DNA from: Axinella damicornis
Taxonomy: Eukaryota > Porifera > Demospongiae > Axinellida > Axinellidae
Reading direction: 5' to 3'
DNA: 64,000 bases
Assembly (NCBI GenBank): GCA_963931865.1
Contig: OZ007513.1
Coordinates: 6,537,929 to 6,601,928, forward strand
Shown: piece by piece, positions 1 through 12,362 of the stretch
How the letters are laid out: the number at the start of each line of letters is the position of its first letter
Numbering within the stretch: position 1 is the first letter of the stretch
Notes under the pieces: generated by a model
Databases searched by the model: none
Told to the model about the DNA's origin: nothing
What the model saw: the letters and a program-made list of their open reading frames with translations, nothing else
Position numbers and translations under genes: made by a program

Positions 1-618
1 AGTCACTGTCAATTAAGTTCCACTAGAGACCTATGGCATGCTATTATTCAACACAGCTCCTCAATTCTTAATTTTAGGTATAAGAATTGAGCACTTCAAG
101 TTAAGATTATATTCAGGGAGGTCTCCTGCTTTCTGACCAGAATCCAGACCATGCAGTAAGAACTTGGAACCAATTTCCTGGGGTATCGATTGCGAGGTCA
201 TGAAGCAATAGCTTATTATTTAGAACTGATGTTGATCCCTGGCCTTGTCGCTACCATGACAAATAGGCTGCATCTCATGGATTTCATCTGCAGTTGGCAT
301 AATAATATATATATAACTGCATGCGCAGATGCGAAGCTCATACATTGTATATAGCTACACATCTTTCTACATTGTATATAGCTACAAATCTTTCTACATT
401 GTATATAGCTACAAATCTTTCTGTGGAAAATCTTGGTTTTGATATCGAATGGGAAGTTTGGAAGGCAATGTATGCAGTCTTCCATTGCCTTTGTAATCAA
501 CACTGTACAAATTAGTGACTTATAATGTTCTTGCTAACTCAATTATCACATTTTTGATTGAATATGCATATGATTATCATTATTGCTTTGGTAATACTGT
601 TCTCATGACCATTCTAGT

Positions 619-1450
619 GACTGGGTAATTGGCAGGGACTTACTCTGATGATGCTGTTTTCTTGAGAGGAGCCAACAGTGGTACGTGTGTTGCAACTAGG
701 GATTACAACACACTGGCTGGGGGTGGTGGATGGAGAGTGAACAACACTCGATGGCGGAGCTTCTCCAAAGATATGATATCTGATGATGTGAGACGACAGG
801 GGCATACTCCTTGATGATTTGACTTAAGATGGTCCCACAATATATAGTATGTTGTCTATTACTCATGGGACCATTTTAAGTCATTCTCTGAACCCGACTG
901 GGTAATTGGCAGGGACTTACTTTGATGATGTGAGACGACAGGGGCATACTCCTTAATGATTTGACTTAAGATGGTCCCACAATATATAGTATGTTGTCTA
1001 TTACTCATGGGACCATTTTAAGTAATTCTCTGAACACGACTGGGTAATTGGCAGGGACTTACTCTGATGATGTGAGACAACAGGGGCATACTCCTTAATG
1101 ATTTGACTTAAGATGGTCCCACAATATATAGTATGTTGTCTATTACTCATGGGACCATTTTAAGTCATTATCTGAACGCGAATGTGTAATTGGCAGGGAC
1201 TTACTCTGATAATGTGAGACGACAGGGGCTTACTCTTTCATGACTTGACTTAAAATGGTCCCATGAGTAATACTATGCATTGTATCCCTTCACAGCAACT
1301 TAAGTCAACCATAGTGACTTAAAATGCTCCCATGGGTGTCCCATGGTTTCTGGTGACTTAAATCAGTCCCATGAGACACCCATGGGAAGGGTGACTTAAA
1401 TCAGTCCCATGGGTAACCCATGGGATTTTTTACACTTTTAAGTCAATTGC
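619..1450. repeat. 142-bp tandem repeat with internal hairpins
   Basis: Units beginning near 619, 896, 1038 and 1180 repeat with a 142-bp period; the first is lengthened by a 135-bp insertion. Each unit contains an inverted pair, ACTTAAGATGGTCCCA and TGGGACCATTTTAAGT, that can fold into a stem. From 1250 to 1450 shorter, diverged ACTTAAA...CCCATGGG pieces continue. No coding potential is seen. The same array is at about 31100-31930 in copy 2. Confidence 0.85.
653..787. mobile_element. 135-bp insertion present only in copy 1
   Basis: Copy 2 reads straight through this point. In copy 1 there are 135 extra bases flanked by a direct repeat TCTGATGAT (644-652 and 779-787). The structure fits a small insertion with a 9-bp target duplication, but a local duplication with slippage is also possible. 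The insert can be translated for about 45 codons, without a recognised family. Confidence 0.5.
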
Positions 1451-1459
1451 TGCACAACC

Positions 1460-3650
1460 GTCCTCATGAGATCCAGGATCCATTGTTAAATCTGCATTCA
1501 GTTGTCAGAGTGTAGTACGCACGTACCACTGAAGCGAGAGATAAACATATAGTTAGCTAAGAGCTAAGAGCTAAGAGGTGGGGTCATAATTGATGTAGCG
1601 GACTGGAATGGACTACTGGAATGGAATAGCTAATGGACATGACAGCACGTATGAATATCTGTTGCACCATGAGGTGTTTCCATCGTAGTGCAACCATCCT
1701 CTTTTACTCTCTGGTTGCTCGTATGTAGCTACCTTATTTTCTCATAATTCATTTTCGTACAAGAGTTTTCAGTTTAATCTTTTTCTCACCCATTACATGC
1801 ATAATAGCTACACCCATTACATGCATAATACACTGTACATGTACACTGTACAGTTGCGTTTGAACATTGTTTACAACGTTGTTTTTCCATCGTAGTCCTA
1901 ATCTTGCGACGCCGTTTGGCCAACTGTTTTTTTAGACCTGGAAATTGTTCCGGCAGGAAGTACATGCTTAAAAGTATAGGTTACGGACATGCATGGGTGC
2001 ATTGAGCACTGGCCCTGGCCCTAATATACCCTAACCCGTCACCCTACTTTCTGCTGAACAAATACTATTAGCAAGTTCACAATTTTTTGAGCGATGCATA
2101 ATTACCCCAATCCTATTTGGGAAATATTGATGCAGCTACATACACAATTCACATTTCAGCAAAAGGGTTGGCATCAAAATCAGTAGCTAGCTACTACTGA
2201 TCATGACTGCTTAGACACGGCATATCTCTGACACTGTGGTGGTGGAGTTCTAGCCAGCGCTCCATCCATCCACCGCAGGCCATGAAGCGAGGCAAGTGTA
2301 GCTATTGTGCCGGAGATTTGTCTACATCGTGAAGATTGCTCTCAGCACCATTAGCTAGCTAGCTACGTCACGGTCAGGAGAGGCAGTTAGAAGAGCCAGC
2401 ATGACTCTCATGCTCATTCTCATGTGTGGGTAGGAACAGTTTGTCAATGGCTGGTCAATCCCCTCCTTAGATAGCTAAAGGCTGGGCTAGCCATGACTTA
2501 TTGTGCTGCTGTGATCAGGCTGTCTGTTGTGTTTGCATAGCTACAAGTAACTGTATTGCAACATTTCCTTCACACTGTCTCTAACTTCAGTTAGCTACTG
2601 GTATTACACTTAATTCAGCATCGAACTTGTACCCTCATTCACAACTCTTTCTGTCTCTAGCTAATGTTGAACCAATAGAACTTTCAGGGAAGAGGACAAG
2701 TGTTGAAAACCTTCTGCAATTCTTATGCTCACCATGACCTTGATGAAGAATTCTAGTATAGTGACACCCTCTTGACCAATCAGACTGCAGTAATATCATT
2801 ACGTGATAAATCCACACTAAACTGTGACCATACCCTTAACTTAATATTCAAGGTCTCGAGGCTGCTCATTAAATATAGATTATAGCACTCTGGGCTTCAC
2901 CTCATGCCCCCCAAAATAATCTACCCACTAATTCTGAGACTCTCATACACACACACACACACACACACACGTTAACAACCACACACACACACACACACGT
3001 TAACAACCACACACACACACCACATGCTTAGCAGTGTAGTTATATAAGGCATGCATGCAGTTATATTGTTGATTGATGCAAACCTGATCATTAAAGTTGA
3101 CCACATGTAGCTACCTGACTGAGGAAACTTTTTGCCAACACTGTTCGTATCAATTATGCATGCGGAATCCACTTCAGACCTACATTCTAGCAACAATAAT
3201 GGTCAACTGACAAATTTGAATATAGATCTGCTCATAGCTAGCTAATTATTTAAGTGATAATACATTAGTGTCTCAAGTTATGCCAGTGCTGCAGCACTAA
3301 GTATGCATGGACTTGCATCCCCACAAAGATTGCCAGATTGATTGAAAGCACACTTTTTGTCATCTCATTCTCAGGTCTGCAGTAGTCAAACAGCTATCCG
3401 GGGGTTGGCAAAGCCAGACATTATATGATACTAAATGCACACAGTCAGTGTTTGTTCCAGGCTAAATATAATGCACAGCTAAGCATGCTAAGCATGCTTT
3501 ATCTATAATGGACAGTTTGGTTTGGTTAACTGCCTATCATCAATGTAGTTTTGCCATTCTAATCGTCCTTTGACCATTCACTGCATGTTAGTCATTTGAA
3601 TGTGGACTTCTACTAACTAATTTGAGTTGAATCAACCATCCGTTTCTTGC
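1460..3650. other. No gene recognised upstream of the oxidase fragments
   Basis: This stretch (copy 2: 31800-33910) has many stops in all frames, TAGCTAGC-rich simple sequence and a CA microsatellite at 2946-3020 that differs in length between copies. I see no exon with a recognisable protein family. Confidence 0.6.
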
Positions 3651-3707
3651 AGTGTTGAGTCGTGATAACTGTTAGCTGGCTATCACTGGTCAGAAACTAG
3701 CAAGACA

Positions 3708-4070
3708 ATGAGAATAGGTGCCATCAAGTTTGCGGTAGTACTAAGTTTTGCTGCATTCATTGTATCCTGCAAGGCCTAGGGTACATGCGAGAGCCAGGAT
3801 GCAGATGTCCTGATTCTGGGTGCAGGCATGGCTGGGATAGCTGCAGCCAAAACCCTAGCTCTCTGACAATGGAGTGACCAACTTTGTCATCCTGGAAGCA
3901 AGGGATGAGATTGGAGGGAGAATGAGGGCAGCAGACTTTGCAGGAGTCAAGATCGAACTGGGTGCAAACTTTGCTGGTATTGATACAGCCAATGCTGTAC
4001 TCGATGCCCAAACTACCACTAATGGTGCACACATTGAAGCGTTTTCAATGTTAGAATCCTTGCTGTGTTG
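3708..4070 (+). pseudogene. Polyamine-oxidase-like flavoprotein, broken 5' fragment
   Basis: The first 260 bases match the start of the gene at 4749, including ATG, signal peptide and FAD-binding loop. They carry a nonsense change at codon 24, where GCC CAG has become GCC TAG. A frameshift follows where ACTCTCTCTGACAG became ACCCTAGCTCTCTGACAA. Homology stops after the residues ELGAN at about 3969 and the rest is unrelated. The upstream 60 bases are also shared with the second gene, so the promoter-proximal region was duplicated along with it. It is clearly a dead tandem duplicate. Confidence 0.8.
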
Positions 4071-4748
4071 ATTGTAGTGCCTTGGTTGTTTGTATGAACT
4101 GATTAGTCATAGCTAATTATATCACTACTGAATAGGTAAATTTTGTAACCAAGTTGCATTTGTTTGCATGGTTTTATGAGACGATGCTATGGCTCTATGG
4201 ATATCGGGTGTTATTTCTGCTTTATCGCAACCACCAAGTCTTCCGATCACCAGGTAGCTGCAGCTGCCCACGAAATAACTATGGTTCGACTATAAGTATC
4301 GACTGCTGCATTTTTGTCACCTTGCAAATTTGCAACTGCATGGTGATACTATGGCTACTACAATACAGTGACAGCTGCTATGGGACAAATATAATACAAA
4401 GCACAATGTCAAGAGGACAGCAACAACTGAATTTGCTATGTACAAGGCTGTGAAGTTTACATAGATCATAGCTAAGTACTCTATGGAGCAAAGGGCATTG
4501 TTCCTTCAAACAAAGATCCTCATCGTGTATATCTGAACAGCAACACTGACAAATCCAGTAGCAAAGTAAACTTCTCAGCCTCAAGTGTAGCCACATCAAA
4601 CAATGTTGTTGCAGTACTCCATGGAGTATTGTCTATTATATAATCAATATGACTCCAAACGTCATTCATTGATATTCCCTACACTGTTGAGTCTTGATAA
4701 CTGTTAGCTGGCTATCACTGGTCAGAAACTACTTTCCCTAGCAAGACA

Positions 4749-5330
4749 ATGAGAATAGGTGCCATCAAGTTTGCGGTAGTACTAAGTTTTGCTGCATTCA
4801 TTGTATCCTGCAAGGCCCAGGGTACATGCGAGAGCCAGGATGCAAATGTCCTGATTCTGGGTGCAGGCATGGCCGGGATAGCTGCAGCCAAAACTCTCTC
4901 TGACAGTGGAGTGACCAACTTTGTCATCCTGGAGGCAAGGGATGAGATTGGAGGGAGAATGAGAGTTGCAGACTTTGCTGGAGTCAAGATCGAACTGGGT
5001 GCAAACTGGATCCAAGGAGTGGACCCATCAGGATCAGGACGGTTCAAAGTCAATCCACTCTGGGCTCTCAAGCAGCAGTGTGGCCTGCAGGGTGTGTTTA
5101 GTGATTACAACTCTTTGGTGGTGTACAACAGCGCAGCAGAAAATGTCACAGGAGAACTGCCTTGGAGTGAAATAAACACTGCTCTTGAGAAAGTGTCGAA
5201 TCTGAGCAAGCAGAGGCAGGAGGAAGGAAAGGATGATATATCCATTAGGGAGGCACTGGTTATAAGCAATTGGAAGCCCACAACTCCTGAGGATAACTTT
5301 GTTGCAATTGATTGGTTTAATCAAGTCTGA
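4749..5330 (+). pseudogene. Polyamine-oxidase-like flavin amine oxidase, N-terminal fragment
   Basis: The 193-residue frame begins with a hydrophobic signal peptide (about residues 1-23). It continues with the dinucleotide-binding motif VLILGAGMAGIAAAKTL and then LEARDEIGGRM, the classical FAD-binding start of the monoamine/polyamine oxidase family, which oxidises amines with release of hydrogen peroxide. ELGANWIQGVDP is also typical. Full enzymes are about 450-500 residues; here the frame stops after DWFNQV, with no substrate domain or C-terminal FAD motif. Copy 1 also has six extra bases (GCAATT) near the end compared with copy 2. It is either a truncated gene or the first exon of a gene whose remainder I cannot find. 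The signal peptide suggests a secreted or luminal protein. Confidence 0.75.
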
Positions 5331-5823
5331 TTGGTGTGATGCCATCCCACCTGAAAACTTGTCTCTCTTTGCTTCAGAGAGTTTACAAGGAGTTCAAAAA
5401 CCTCCTGTTCAGAACAATACAGCTCTTGAGGGCATGCAGCTGGATCCAATCCATATAGGAGCTTCCTTCCTCAGATGTCAGAGGTGGTGTAGCTGTGTTG
5501 CTATGGAAGAATGAGTGTCTGCCTTCTGCTCGTCACAGATAATTCTTTTTCCATCATGGTTAATAGCTGGAATTGTTGGAGCTCCCTTACCATTCAACAG
5601 CTTGACCGACTTCCAAAACTGCTTGGAATTTCCAGCTGGAATACTTTAAGGTATTGCATGGTTCCACCTCTACTTCCCTCTGAGTGAGAATCAACACTCT
5701 CTGCCTTTGTATTTGAGGAGGATAGGTAGTCTTTCCGATGCTCTTCGATTTCTGAGTGCAGCTGGTCAAAGCATAGTGCAGATCCATAATGTGCCATTAC
5801 CTCTAACCAGCTCCGCCCACCAG

Positions 5824-5851
5824 TAGCCTCGAGCGCCTGGGTTCGAGGCTA
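5824..5851. mobile_element. Minimal TAGCC hairpin element
   Basis: This 28-bp hairpin, TAGCCTCGAG...TCGAGGCTA, is flanked by a perfect 10-bp direct repeat CGCCCACCAG (5814-5823 and 5852-5861). Copy 2 has it at 37243-37270. It belongs to the hairpin family described in the findings. Confidence 0.7.
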
Positions 5852-7559
5852 CGCCCACCAGATGATCTGAGTACACTTCATATTACGTCATCAGTTGGCG
5901 TTAGATCAGATGATAAAGTCTCTGATAAAGTCTGGCCCACGAAACTACAGTTGTCAGTTAAAGGTCTCTTGACTAGCTACGTTGCCAGCATCACACGCGG
6001 CCTAAGCGTTTCTCTGATTGATAACTCATGAGATGGCTTGGAGGTGGGAGGAGGGCGGCGTGATGTGCTTCGCGCCGACCATGGACGAATTCCGACTACA
6101 TGGTCCATGATGGAACGGCAGGGAGTTCATAAGTGTGGCTTGGCTAAGGTAAGAGTCGTGCGTTGAGTGGGGAAAGTCTTAACATGATTATTACGTCATA
6201 GATCAGAGGATAACTAACTTGTTCTAGAGACGGAAGTGAATATTAGTCGACAGGAAGTTAAGACTTTGAGTATTGCATGCTCATAATTTGAGCACCAGCC
6301 CTGCATGACCCTAACTTACCGTTGGCACTAATTAAAAGCGCCTCTCCAACAAAGGTGCCCCCGCAACCAGAATTTTTTTTCCGCTGCAAAAGTGGGCACC
6401 CTCTAGCCATAGAAACATTTTTGGGGGGTTGCCTTCCAGTAAGAAGGATTTCACAAGGCCTCACTGTGCAGGAGACTGTCGTACTCCGCTGCTCCATCAG
6501 CCTATCCTTCAGCCCCTTGCAGCACAAATGCTGAAGCGTCCAGTAGACCACCCAATAGAAGCGGGAAGTTAGGTACAGGAGAACACTGATCAGCACGCGG
6601 ACACTGACGGCGGTAATGTTGCTCTAATTACTCTAATTAAGGCACCCCCAAGACTCCACAGCAATTTTTCTCTCTCCAATGAAGACGCCTCCACCGATAA
6701 TAATTTATTTCTTGAAGGCGCCTTTATTAGAGCGCCTGCAGTACCCTACCCATTGGCCTACTTGCTGCCAGACCAATAACCACTTTGTTTAGAGAATGGG
6801 GTACACTTTGTATTTATGAGTGTGAGCGAGGTCGTAATACAGTGTAGTTCCCTGTAATGATTTCATCTCGTTGCTTGAGCCAACTACATGGTACTGCATT
6901 GTCAACACTAGCTGCATGGATCCACAGATTTGTCACATGAGTATAACTTTTCAACCATTTCTTCCTGGTCTTGTTTGGTGTTCTGTGCCTTTGGTACCAC
7001 CTCACTTTCATTTCCAGTTCTTCTTTGTCCACACACCATCGAAGTTAGAATTGGAATGCTTTGTACGTTGTATTTGCATGCGCCAGGTTACAGTCTGGAC
7101 ATCTGTTGTTGTCTCCTCTGCATGCAACTTATGCAGGGTTCGCTCATCATTGCTCAATAAGAGTGCATATCTTTGTTGTTGCACACTGTCCGTCTTCATT
7201 AACATTATATTGGTCCATTGTATAGGTGATTCCACCTAAGGAGTGGCGGCCACGCAAGTCGTACGATGACATTGGATCGATGTGCATCGGCCCGCATACC
7301 CATCTCCCAGTTTGTGACTGGGCAGCAGGGCAGGTGTACAACATCCAAAAGAAGGCCATCAGCTTCCATGATTTCTCAGAAATGGCCAACAGTGGCAGGT
7401 ATGTTTACATGTACATGTATGTTACTGTAAGTCGTGCCTGCCTTTATATACTCAGCCTTGTTCCCAAGCTTCACACCAGCTTGCGGAGACACGGAGACCA
7501 GGTCACATGGATAGCCTCGGTGCCAGGCTCTCTCAGCCTGGGGCAGAGGCTGTCACATG

Positions 7560-7740
7560 CATAGCATCAAGTTTATTGACACACATAGGTTGGTGTCAGC
7601 ATACGGGCTGATAGCATCAAGTAGGCACATGGTTGGTGTCAGCATAGGGGTTGATGGCATCAAGTAGACATTGACACATATATATTATAGGTTGGTGTTA
7701 ACATACAGTGTACACATAGGTTGGTGCCAGCACAGGGTTG
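7560..7740. repeat. Degenerate 50-60-bp tandem repeat in a KDM4 intron
   Basis: GGTTGGTGTCAGCATA and GGCATCAAGTAG modules recur three to four times with spacing of about 55-60 bases. The same block is at 38980-39160 in copy 2. Confidence 0.6.
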
Positions 7741-8157
7741 GTATAAACCGACCAGGGAGCTTCACTGTGCGTCCTTGTCTTTGCTTACCGTTATCCAAAT
7801 GTCCCTGGTGTCTGATTGTTGGTTGCTCAGGTACAAACCTCCCAAGCCTGAAGGCAAAGGACAATGAAGAATTGGAATGGAAATACTGGAAGAATGTGAC
7901 TTTCAACCAGCCGCTGTACTGTGCGGACATCCCGGGGACCCTCACTGATCCGAGTGTACGGGAATGGAACATCAACAGTCTGAACACCATCCTGGACACA
8001 GTACCCCGGGAGTATGGGGTGCACATCCCTGGCGTGAACACAGCGTACCTCTACTTCGGGATGTGGAAAACCAGCTTTGCCTGGCACACTGAGGATATGG
8101 ACCTGTACAGCATCAATTACCTACACTTCGGTGCTCCGAAACAATGGTGAGTGCTTG

Positions 8158-8348
8158 AAGGGGGAAGGGAGGAAGGGGGGAGGGGAGTGAGGGGGGAGGG
8201 GGGAGGGGAGGGAGTGGGGAGGGGAGGGAGGAGAAGGGGAGGGAGGGGGGAGGGTGGGGAAGGGGGAGGATAAGGAGGAGGGTAAGGGAAGGGGGAGGAT
8301 AGGGAGGAGGGTAAGGGATGGGGGAGGGGAGGGAGAAGGAGGAGGGGG
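8158..8348. repeat. G-rich purine tract after a KDM4 splice donor
   Basis: About 190 bases of GGGGAGGGA-type sequence start a few bases after the donor GTGAGT of the JmjC exon. The tract is shorter in copy 2 (39577-39747). It could form G-quadruplex structures in the nascent RNA, but nothing shows a function. Confidence 0.8.
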
Positions 8349-8799
8349 GCAGTTGTCTACTATGCATCTATGTGGATGCGATGTTATTATACTGCCTACA
8401 CTGGCATCTATACTGCTTTTGTTTCATTCACTTGTAGGTATGCAATCCCACCAGAGAATGGCCCAAGGTTGGAGAGGCTTGCCAAGGGTGAGGAGTATAC
8501 ATGTGTAGCGTGCACATACAGTACCAACCACATGGCATATTGCTTACTGCATCAACCTCGTTGTATACTCCATCGAATAGTCGATCACCCTCATTGTGTA
8601 CCCTGGTCACTTGTCACCTTGTCTATCAACCTCGTAAGGCTTGTGGCAGCATAATTTTAGGAATAAGAGGCCTATTAAACTGTAGCATCAAGGGTAATGC
8701 GAGAGTAATCAAGTGTATATGGGAATAATTGGCTTATGCCATGTGTTTCAGCTTTGAGCTAACAGTCTCTCATCATGTCATTGATGAATCAGCAGTGAT

Positions 8800-9290
8800 G
8801 TCGAGCAGTAGTTGCAGTACTGAACCCCACGTAGTATACTCCATGGAATAATACTTTGTCATCCTGTCTGTAAACCCCATTGTACATGTAGGTCACCCTT
8901 GTACAACACCATGTGGAAGCCTGTCAACATCACACTTATTGATTATTCATGTTTGGTCACCTTCTAAGTATAGCTGGCCACTCTTGCCTGGAAATAGAGC
9001 ACAGTTGGTCAACCTCGCAGTATGGGTCACCCTCGTCTGTGTACCTCATAGTCTCTGTGTCAGTCACCGTTGTCTATAGACCTCGTAGTATACTCCATTG
9101 AAGTATAGTTGGTCACCCTCGCCTGTCAACCTCGTTGTATAGGTCACCCTCGTCTGTGTACCTCATACTATGGTCACTCTTGTCTACCAACCTCCCATTG
9201 AAGTATATTTGGTTGCCCCTGCCTGTCGTGCCCCGTTGAAGTATAGTTGGTCAGCCCTCGTTGGTCACATCCATTGAAGCAGAGTGTAAG
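8800..9290. repeat. Degenerate minisatellite (GGTCACCCTCG / CTCCATTGAAGTATA)
   Basis: The modules GTATACTCCATTGAAG, AGTTGGTCACCCTCG and CAACCTCGTAGT recur at about 50-60 bases, much degraded. The equivalent in copy 2 is 40200-40690. The missing KDM4 exon would be expected in this interval (8.5-10.9 kb) but I cannot find it. Confidence 0.65.
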
Positions 9291-10121
9291 TTACAGACAG
9301 CATACTGTATGAAAACAGTGTCTCAGTAGACATGTTCCAAACATTTCAGCACCTCACTTTTTGGTCACCCCTTCACTAAGAATAGTCTCTAAGTTTGGCA
9401 AGGGAGATCTAGTCTGTGTTTTGATGTTGTATAGATATGCTACGTATAAGCTATCAGCCCAGGCCTGAGACACTCTCTAATGAGCTGTATACCACATGGT
9501 CCTCAAGTTTCTTCACGTGCGGTGAGGTCAGGTAGACAGATGGTAGAACACGGGGGGCGGTGCCCGCCGTTTATAATACCTGTTTCACGTCGATCCGTCC
9601 CCAGCGTTGTGAACAATGAACACAGTATAGATCGTCTGCCTTGCGAACGCTCTGATATCCAGCCTTTGGACGGACAGTACAAGACAGGATGTTATTCTTC
9701 ATTGGGCACCGCCCTCCGTGTGGCTACCATGTGTCAACCTGATAGCACCACACATGACCAGATCTCCCAGGCCTTCCCCCCCCGCCGTATTTCATACTTG
9801 AGGCGATGAAATACTGGTGGTGGGGAAACGAGGCTACAGAGTAACCCCACATGATTTTGGGGACTGGGGAAAATGTGCATGTACACATGCCATGCATGCA
9901 CATGCAGTCATGTGGTGTTTCTCCAAAGGAGGGCACCAAACTGTTTGTCTGAAGGAGCCCCCCCCCCCCCCCCCCCCCCCCCCCTTTCCTGGCCTACATG
10001 TACATTGTAATATCCTTTGATGTGAGCATTGGAATGCATTAAGTTCTTGGATGAGGTCATATTTATGGCTTTCCTCCTCCTACCCGCCTTCCTGTCAACT
10101 TTGAGAGAAACACTATATGTA

Positions 10122-10187
10122 TAGCCTCGTCCCCAGGCCTCACTGCAAGCGCAAACACTAGGGTGAGAAGCCCTAGGAACGAGGCTA
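10122..10187. mobile_element. TAGCC hairpin element, 66 bp
   Basis: Inverted ends TAGCCTCGTCCCCAGG and CCTAGGAACGAGGCTA are flanked by CTATATGTA (10113-10121) and CTATACATA (10188-10196), a 9-bp target duplication with two differences. It is repeated in copy 2 and in the partial third copy. Confidence 0.6.
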
Positions 10188-10236
10188 CTATACATACATG
10201 TATACCCCCTGTCCTGCACTCCTGGTGAGGTAAGCT

Positions 10237-10349
10237 TAGCCTTGTTCCCAGGCTGCTCCCCAGCTTTACATGTATGCCCCATACTGTTCAAAAACGTTTT
10301 ATGTACAGTATGCAACATTAAGCTGGGGAGGAGCCTGGGAATGAGGCTA
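10237..10349. mobile_element. TAGCC hairpin element, 113 bp
   Basis: Arms TAGCCTTGTTCCCAGGCT...CTCCCCAGCTT and AAGCTGGGGAGGAGCCTGGG...GAGGCTA form a long stem with an inner inverted TACTGT/ACAGTA. No clear target duplication is left. It recurs in copy 2 (about 41630-41742) and in the third copy. Confidence 0.6.
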
Positions 10350-10718
10350 GGATGATGCTCCATGCCGTGCTTTACTCTCACCACGTGGACACTTCAGCAG
10401 ACTCTCTATCAACTCCCAGTTTTCACACGTATGTGACATCACTTACTGGCTACCGTGGTCTAAGTAAGCAATAGCGATGAAGATGAAAGTTGATCGAGTT
10501 TCTCCGCATTCGTGAGTCAGTGAACGGTAGCAAATTACAGCGTTGTACATGTAGTCGGAATCTCCTTGTGTTAGGGTGTGAACAGAGCCAGGAAGACAGA
10601 TCGAAGAGTGTGAGGCAGCAGGGAGCAATGGACACCCCATGACAGACTGAAACACTTAAAACAGACCTGGGAATGGCAAGACTGTGGTTTGGATATGTAT
10701 GGCTATACAGCCAGCTTC

Positions 10719-10798
10719 TAGCCTCATTCCCAGGCTCTCCCACACGCAACCAAAAACTGTAGTACTGTAAGCTGGGCAATGGACTGGGAATGAGGCTA
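10719..10798. mobile_element. TAGCC hairpin element, 80 bp
   Basis: Inverted ends TAGCCTCATTCCCAG and CTGGGAATGAGGCTA surround a short AT-poor centre. The flanks GCCAGCTTC and GCCATGCAG are only partly alike, so no target duplication is claimed. It lies in a KDM4 intron. Confidence 0.55.
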
Positions 10799-10983
10799 GC
10801 CATGCAGCTTCTATTTTACCCCAACTGATTGCTTGCAAAGAGCAATCCATATATTGCATACAGGCTGTGGACAGCTGGCCCAGTCTCACCCTAGCTGTGT
10901 TAATGGTGCTAACAAGTCCAGCTGTTTGTTGTCCCACCTCCAGGTGTTTCAGGAGTGGCCATTTCATTATCACCTCCCCCTAA

Positions 10984-11091
<108 letters not shown>

Positions 11092-11845
11092 TAGGAAGGA
11101 CAACGTCAGAATCGATATGGTCCTCTTTGTGAAAAAGTTTCAGGTAAGCAATTACCGAGTCTCCCACGTCAACTCTCTACCTCCATTTCCCAGAGCCATC
11201 CCTTCCCCCTCCCTTCCTCTCCCTCTCCTACCCTCCCCCTGGCTGGCCACCTTTGCCTGCACATTTTCATAAGTCTAAATAGAGCCCACCAGAATAATTT
11301 ATGAGGGGGCTGGCACTCTGATATTTTGGTCTTAAGGTAGTTACATATGTTGTAAAGCCTTCAAGTTTGAAGCCTAAAACATGTTTAGTTTCAAATTGGC
11401 GGTTAGGCCGGGGCACTAAAAATTGCACTTTTCCTATACGTTACATATGGTTTGGGGTAGCCCCCCAAGCATACATGACGTATGTAATTTTGTTGCCCTC
11501 TAACTGCCAAACTAAGCTTCAAAGTGGCTTTAATTACTACATGAACTACATACATGTACAGTACCCTACATGCACCAAAAAATCAGATTGCCAGCCCCTC
11601 AGAAATGTTTTGGTGGGGTCTATATTTAGACATAACAAATGTGGCATTCACCTATCTTTCTTACTGCTTGCTTATACAGCCAGAGAAGCGGAGTAAAGAA
11701 GCTCAGGATGAGTGTGTTCAGCCCCCATCACCAGCTCATGATGTGTAGGTTTATACTGATGAATAATTTTACACCTTATACAAGGTCATTATTGTTTGCA
11801 GGTACTAATTTTAGCAAACTGAGCATGCAGCAGAGTTGGTGGGTA

Positions 11846-12252
11846 TTAAGGTTACGGGATACTTGTGCATGCGCCGTGCGAAATGTATTGGAAATGTATA
11901 CTTAATTTCTCTCACCAAAAATCTCTAATACGAAGAGCTTGAGCAACTTGATTCTGGTGGTGGTGCAGGGCATGACGGAAGCTTTTTTTGATAGCATAAT
12001 CCTTGGCAAATTTATCTGCTGTCTGGCTCAAGTAAATACGGCTTTTTGGTGAACTGAACTGCTCGTTTTTGCACGCCTATACAGCGTATCCGTAAAAGCT
12101 TCTGTCATGCCCTGCACCTTGTGACAGCGCACCTCCACCGCCAGAATCAAGTTGCTCATGCTCTTCGTACTAGAAATTTTTGGTGAGAGAAATTAAATAT
12201 ACATTTCCAATACATTTCGCATGGCGCGCGCACGAATATCCCGTAACCTTAA
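11846..12252. mobile_element. Palindromic MITE-like element (TTAAGGTTACGGGAT ends)
   Basis: The element starts TTAAGGTTACGGGAT and ends ATCCCGTAACCTTAA. The inverted arms extend well over 100 bases on each side, including TCAACTTGATTCTGG-like and GGCATGAC(G/A)GAAGC segments and their complements. No transposase is present. Copy 2 has it at about 46110-46517. A diverged relative is at 13007-13375. Confidence 0.75.
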
Positions 12253-12362
12253 GTTTTAACTATCGGAGCTACATTGTACATGTAGTAGCTAATGTTGTAT
12301 TACTGATTCTTGGAGTCCGTTGAAGTGGCAACCGCTCCGCTCATGATCAGTTTGCTGGTAAG

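Noticed and set aside
5838..5850. tRNA-like B box (GGTTCGAG)
   Set aside because: It lies in the loop side of a 28-bp hairpin element; no A box or cloverleaf can be drawn around it.
7831..8146. Programmed +1 frameshifting in the KDM4 and dynein exons
   Set aside because: No common slippery sequence is seen at the break points, and stops and missing exons accompany them; decay or sequence error is simpler.
8113..8367. Proline-rich frame opposite the KDM4 intron
   Set aside because: This is the complement of the G-rich intronic tract.
10500..10800. A gene shared by all three copies around 10.45-10.80 kb
   Set aside because: The frames are antisense to or composed of repeat sequence, are not bounded by convincing splice sites, and match no family I recognise.
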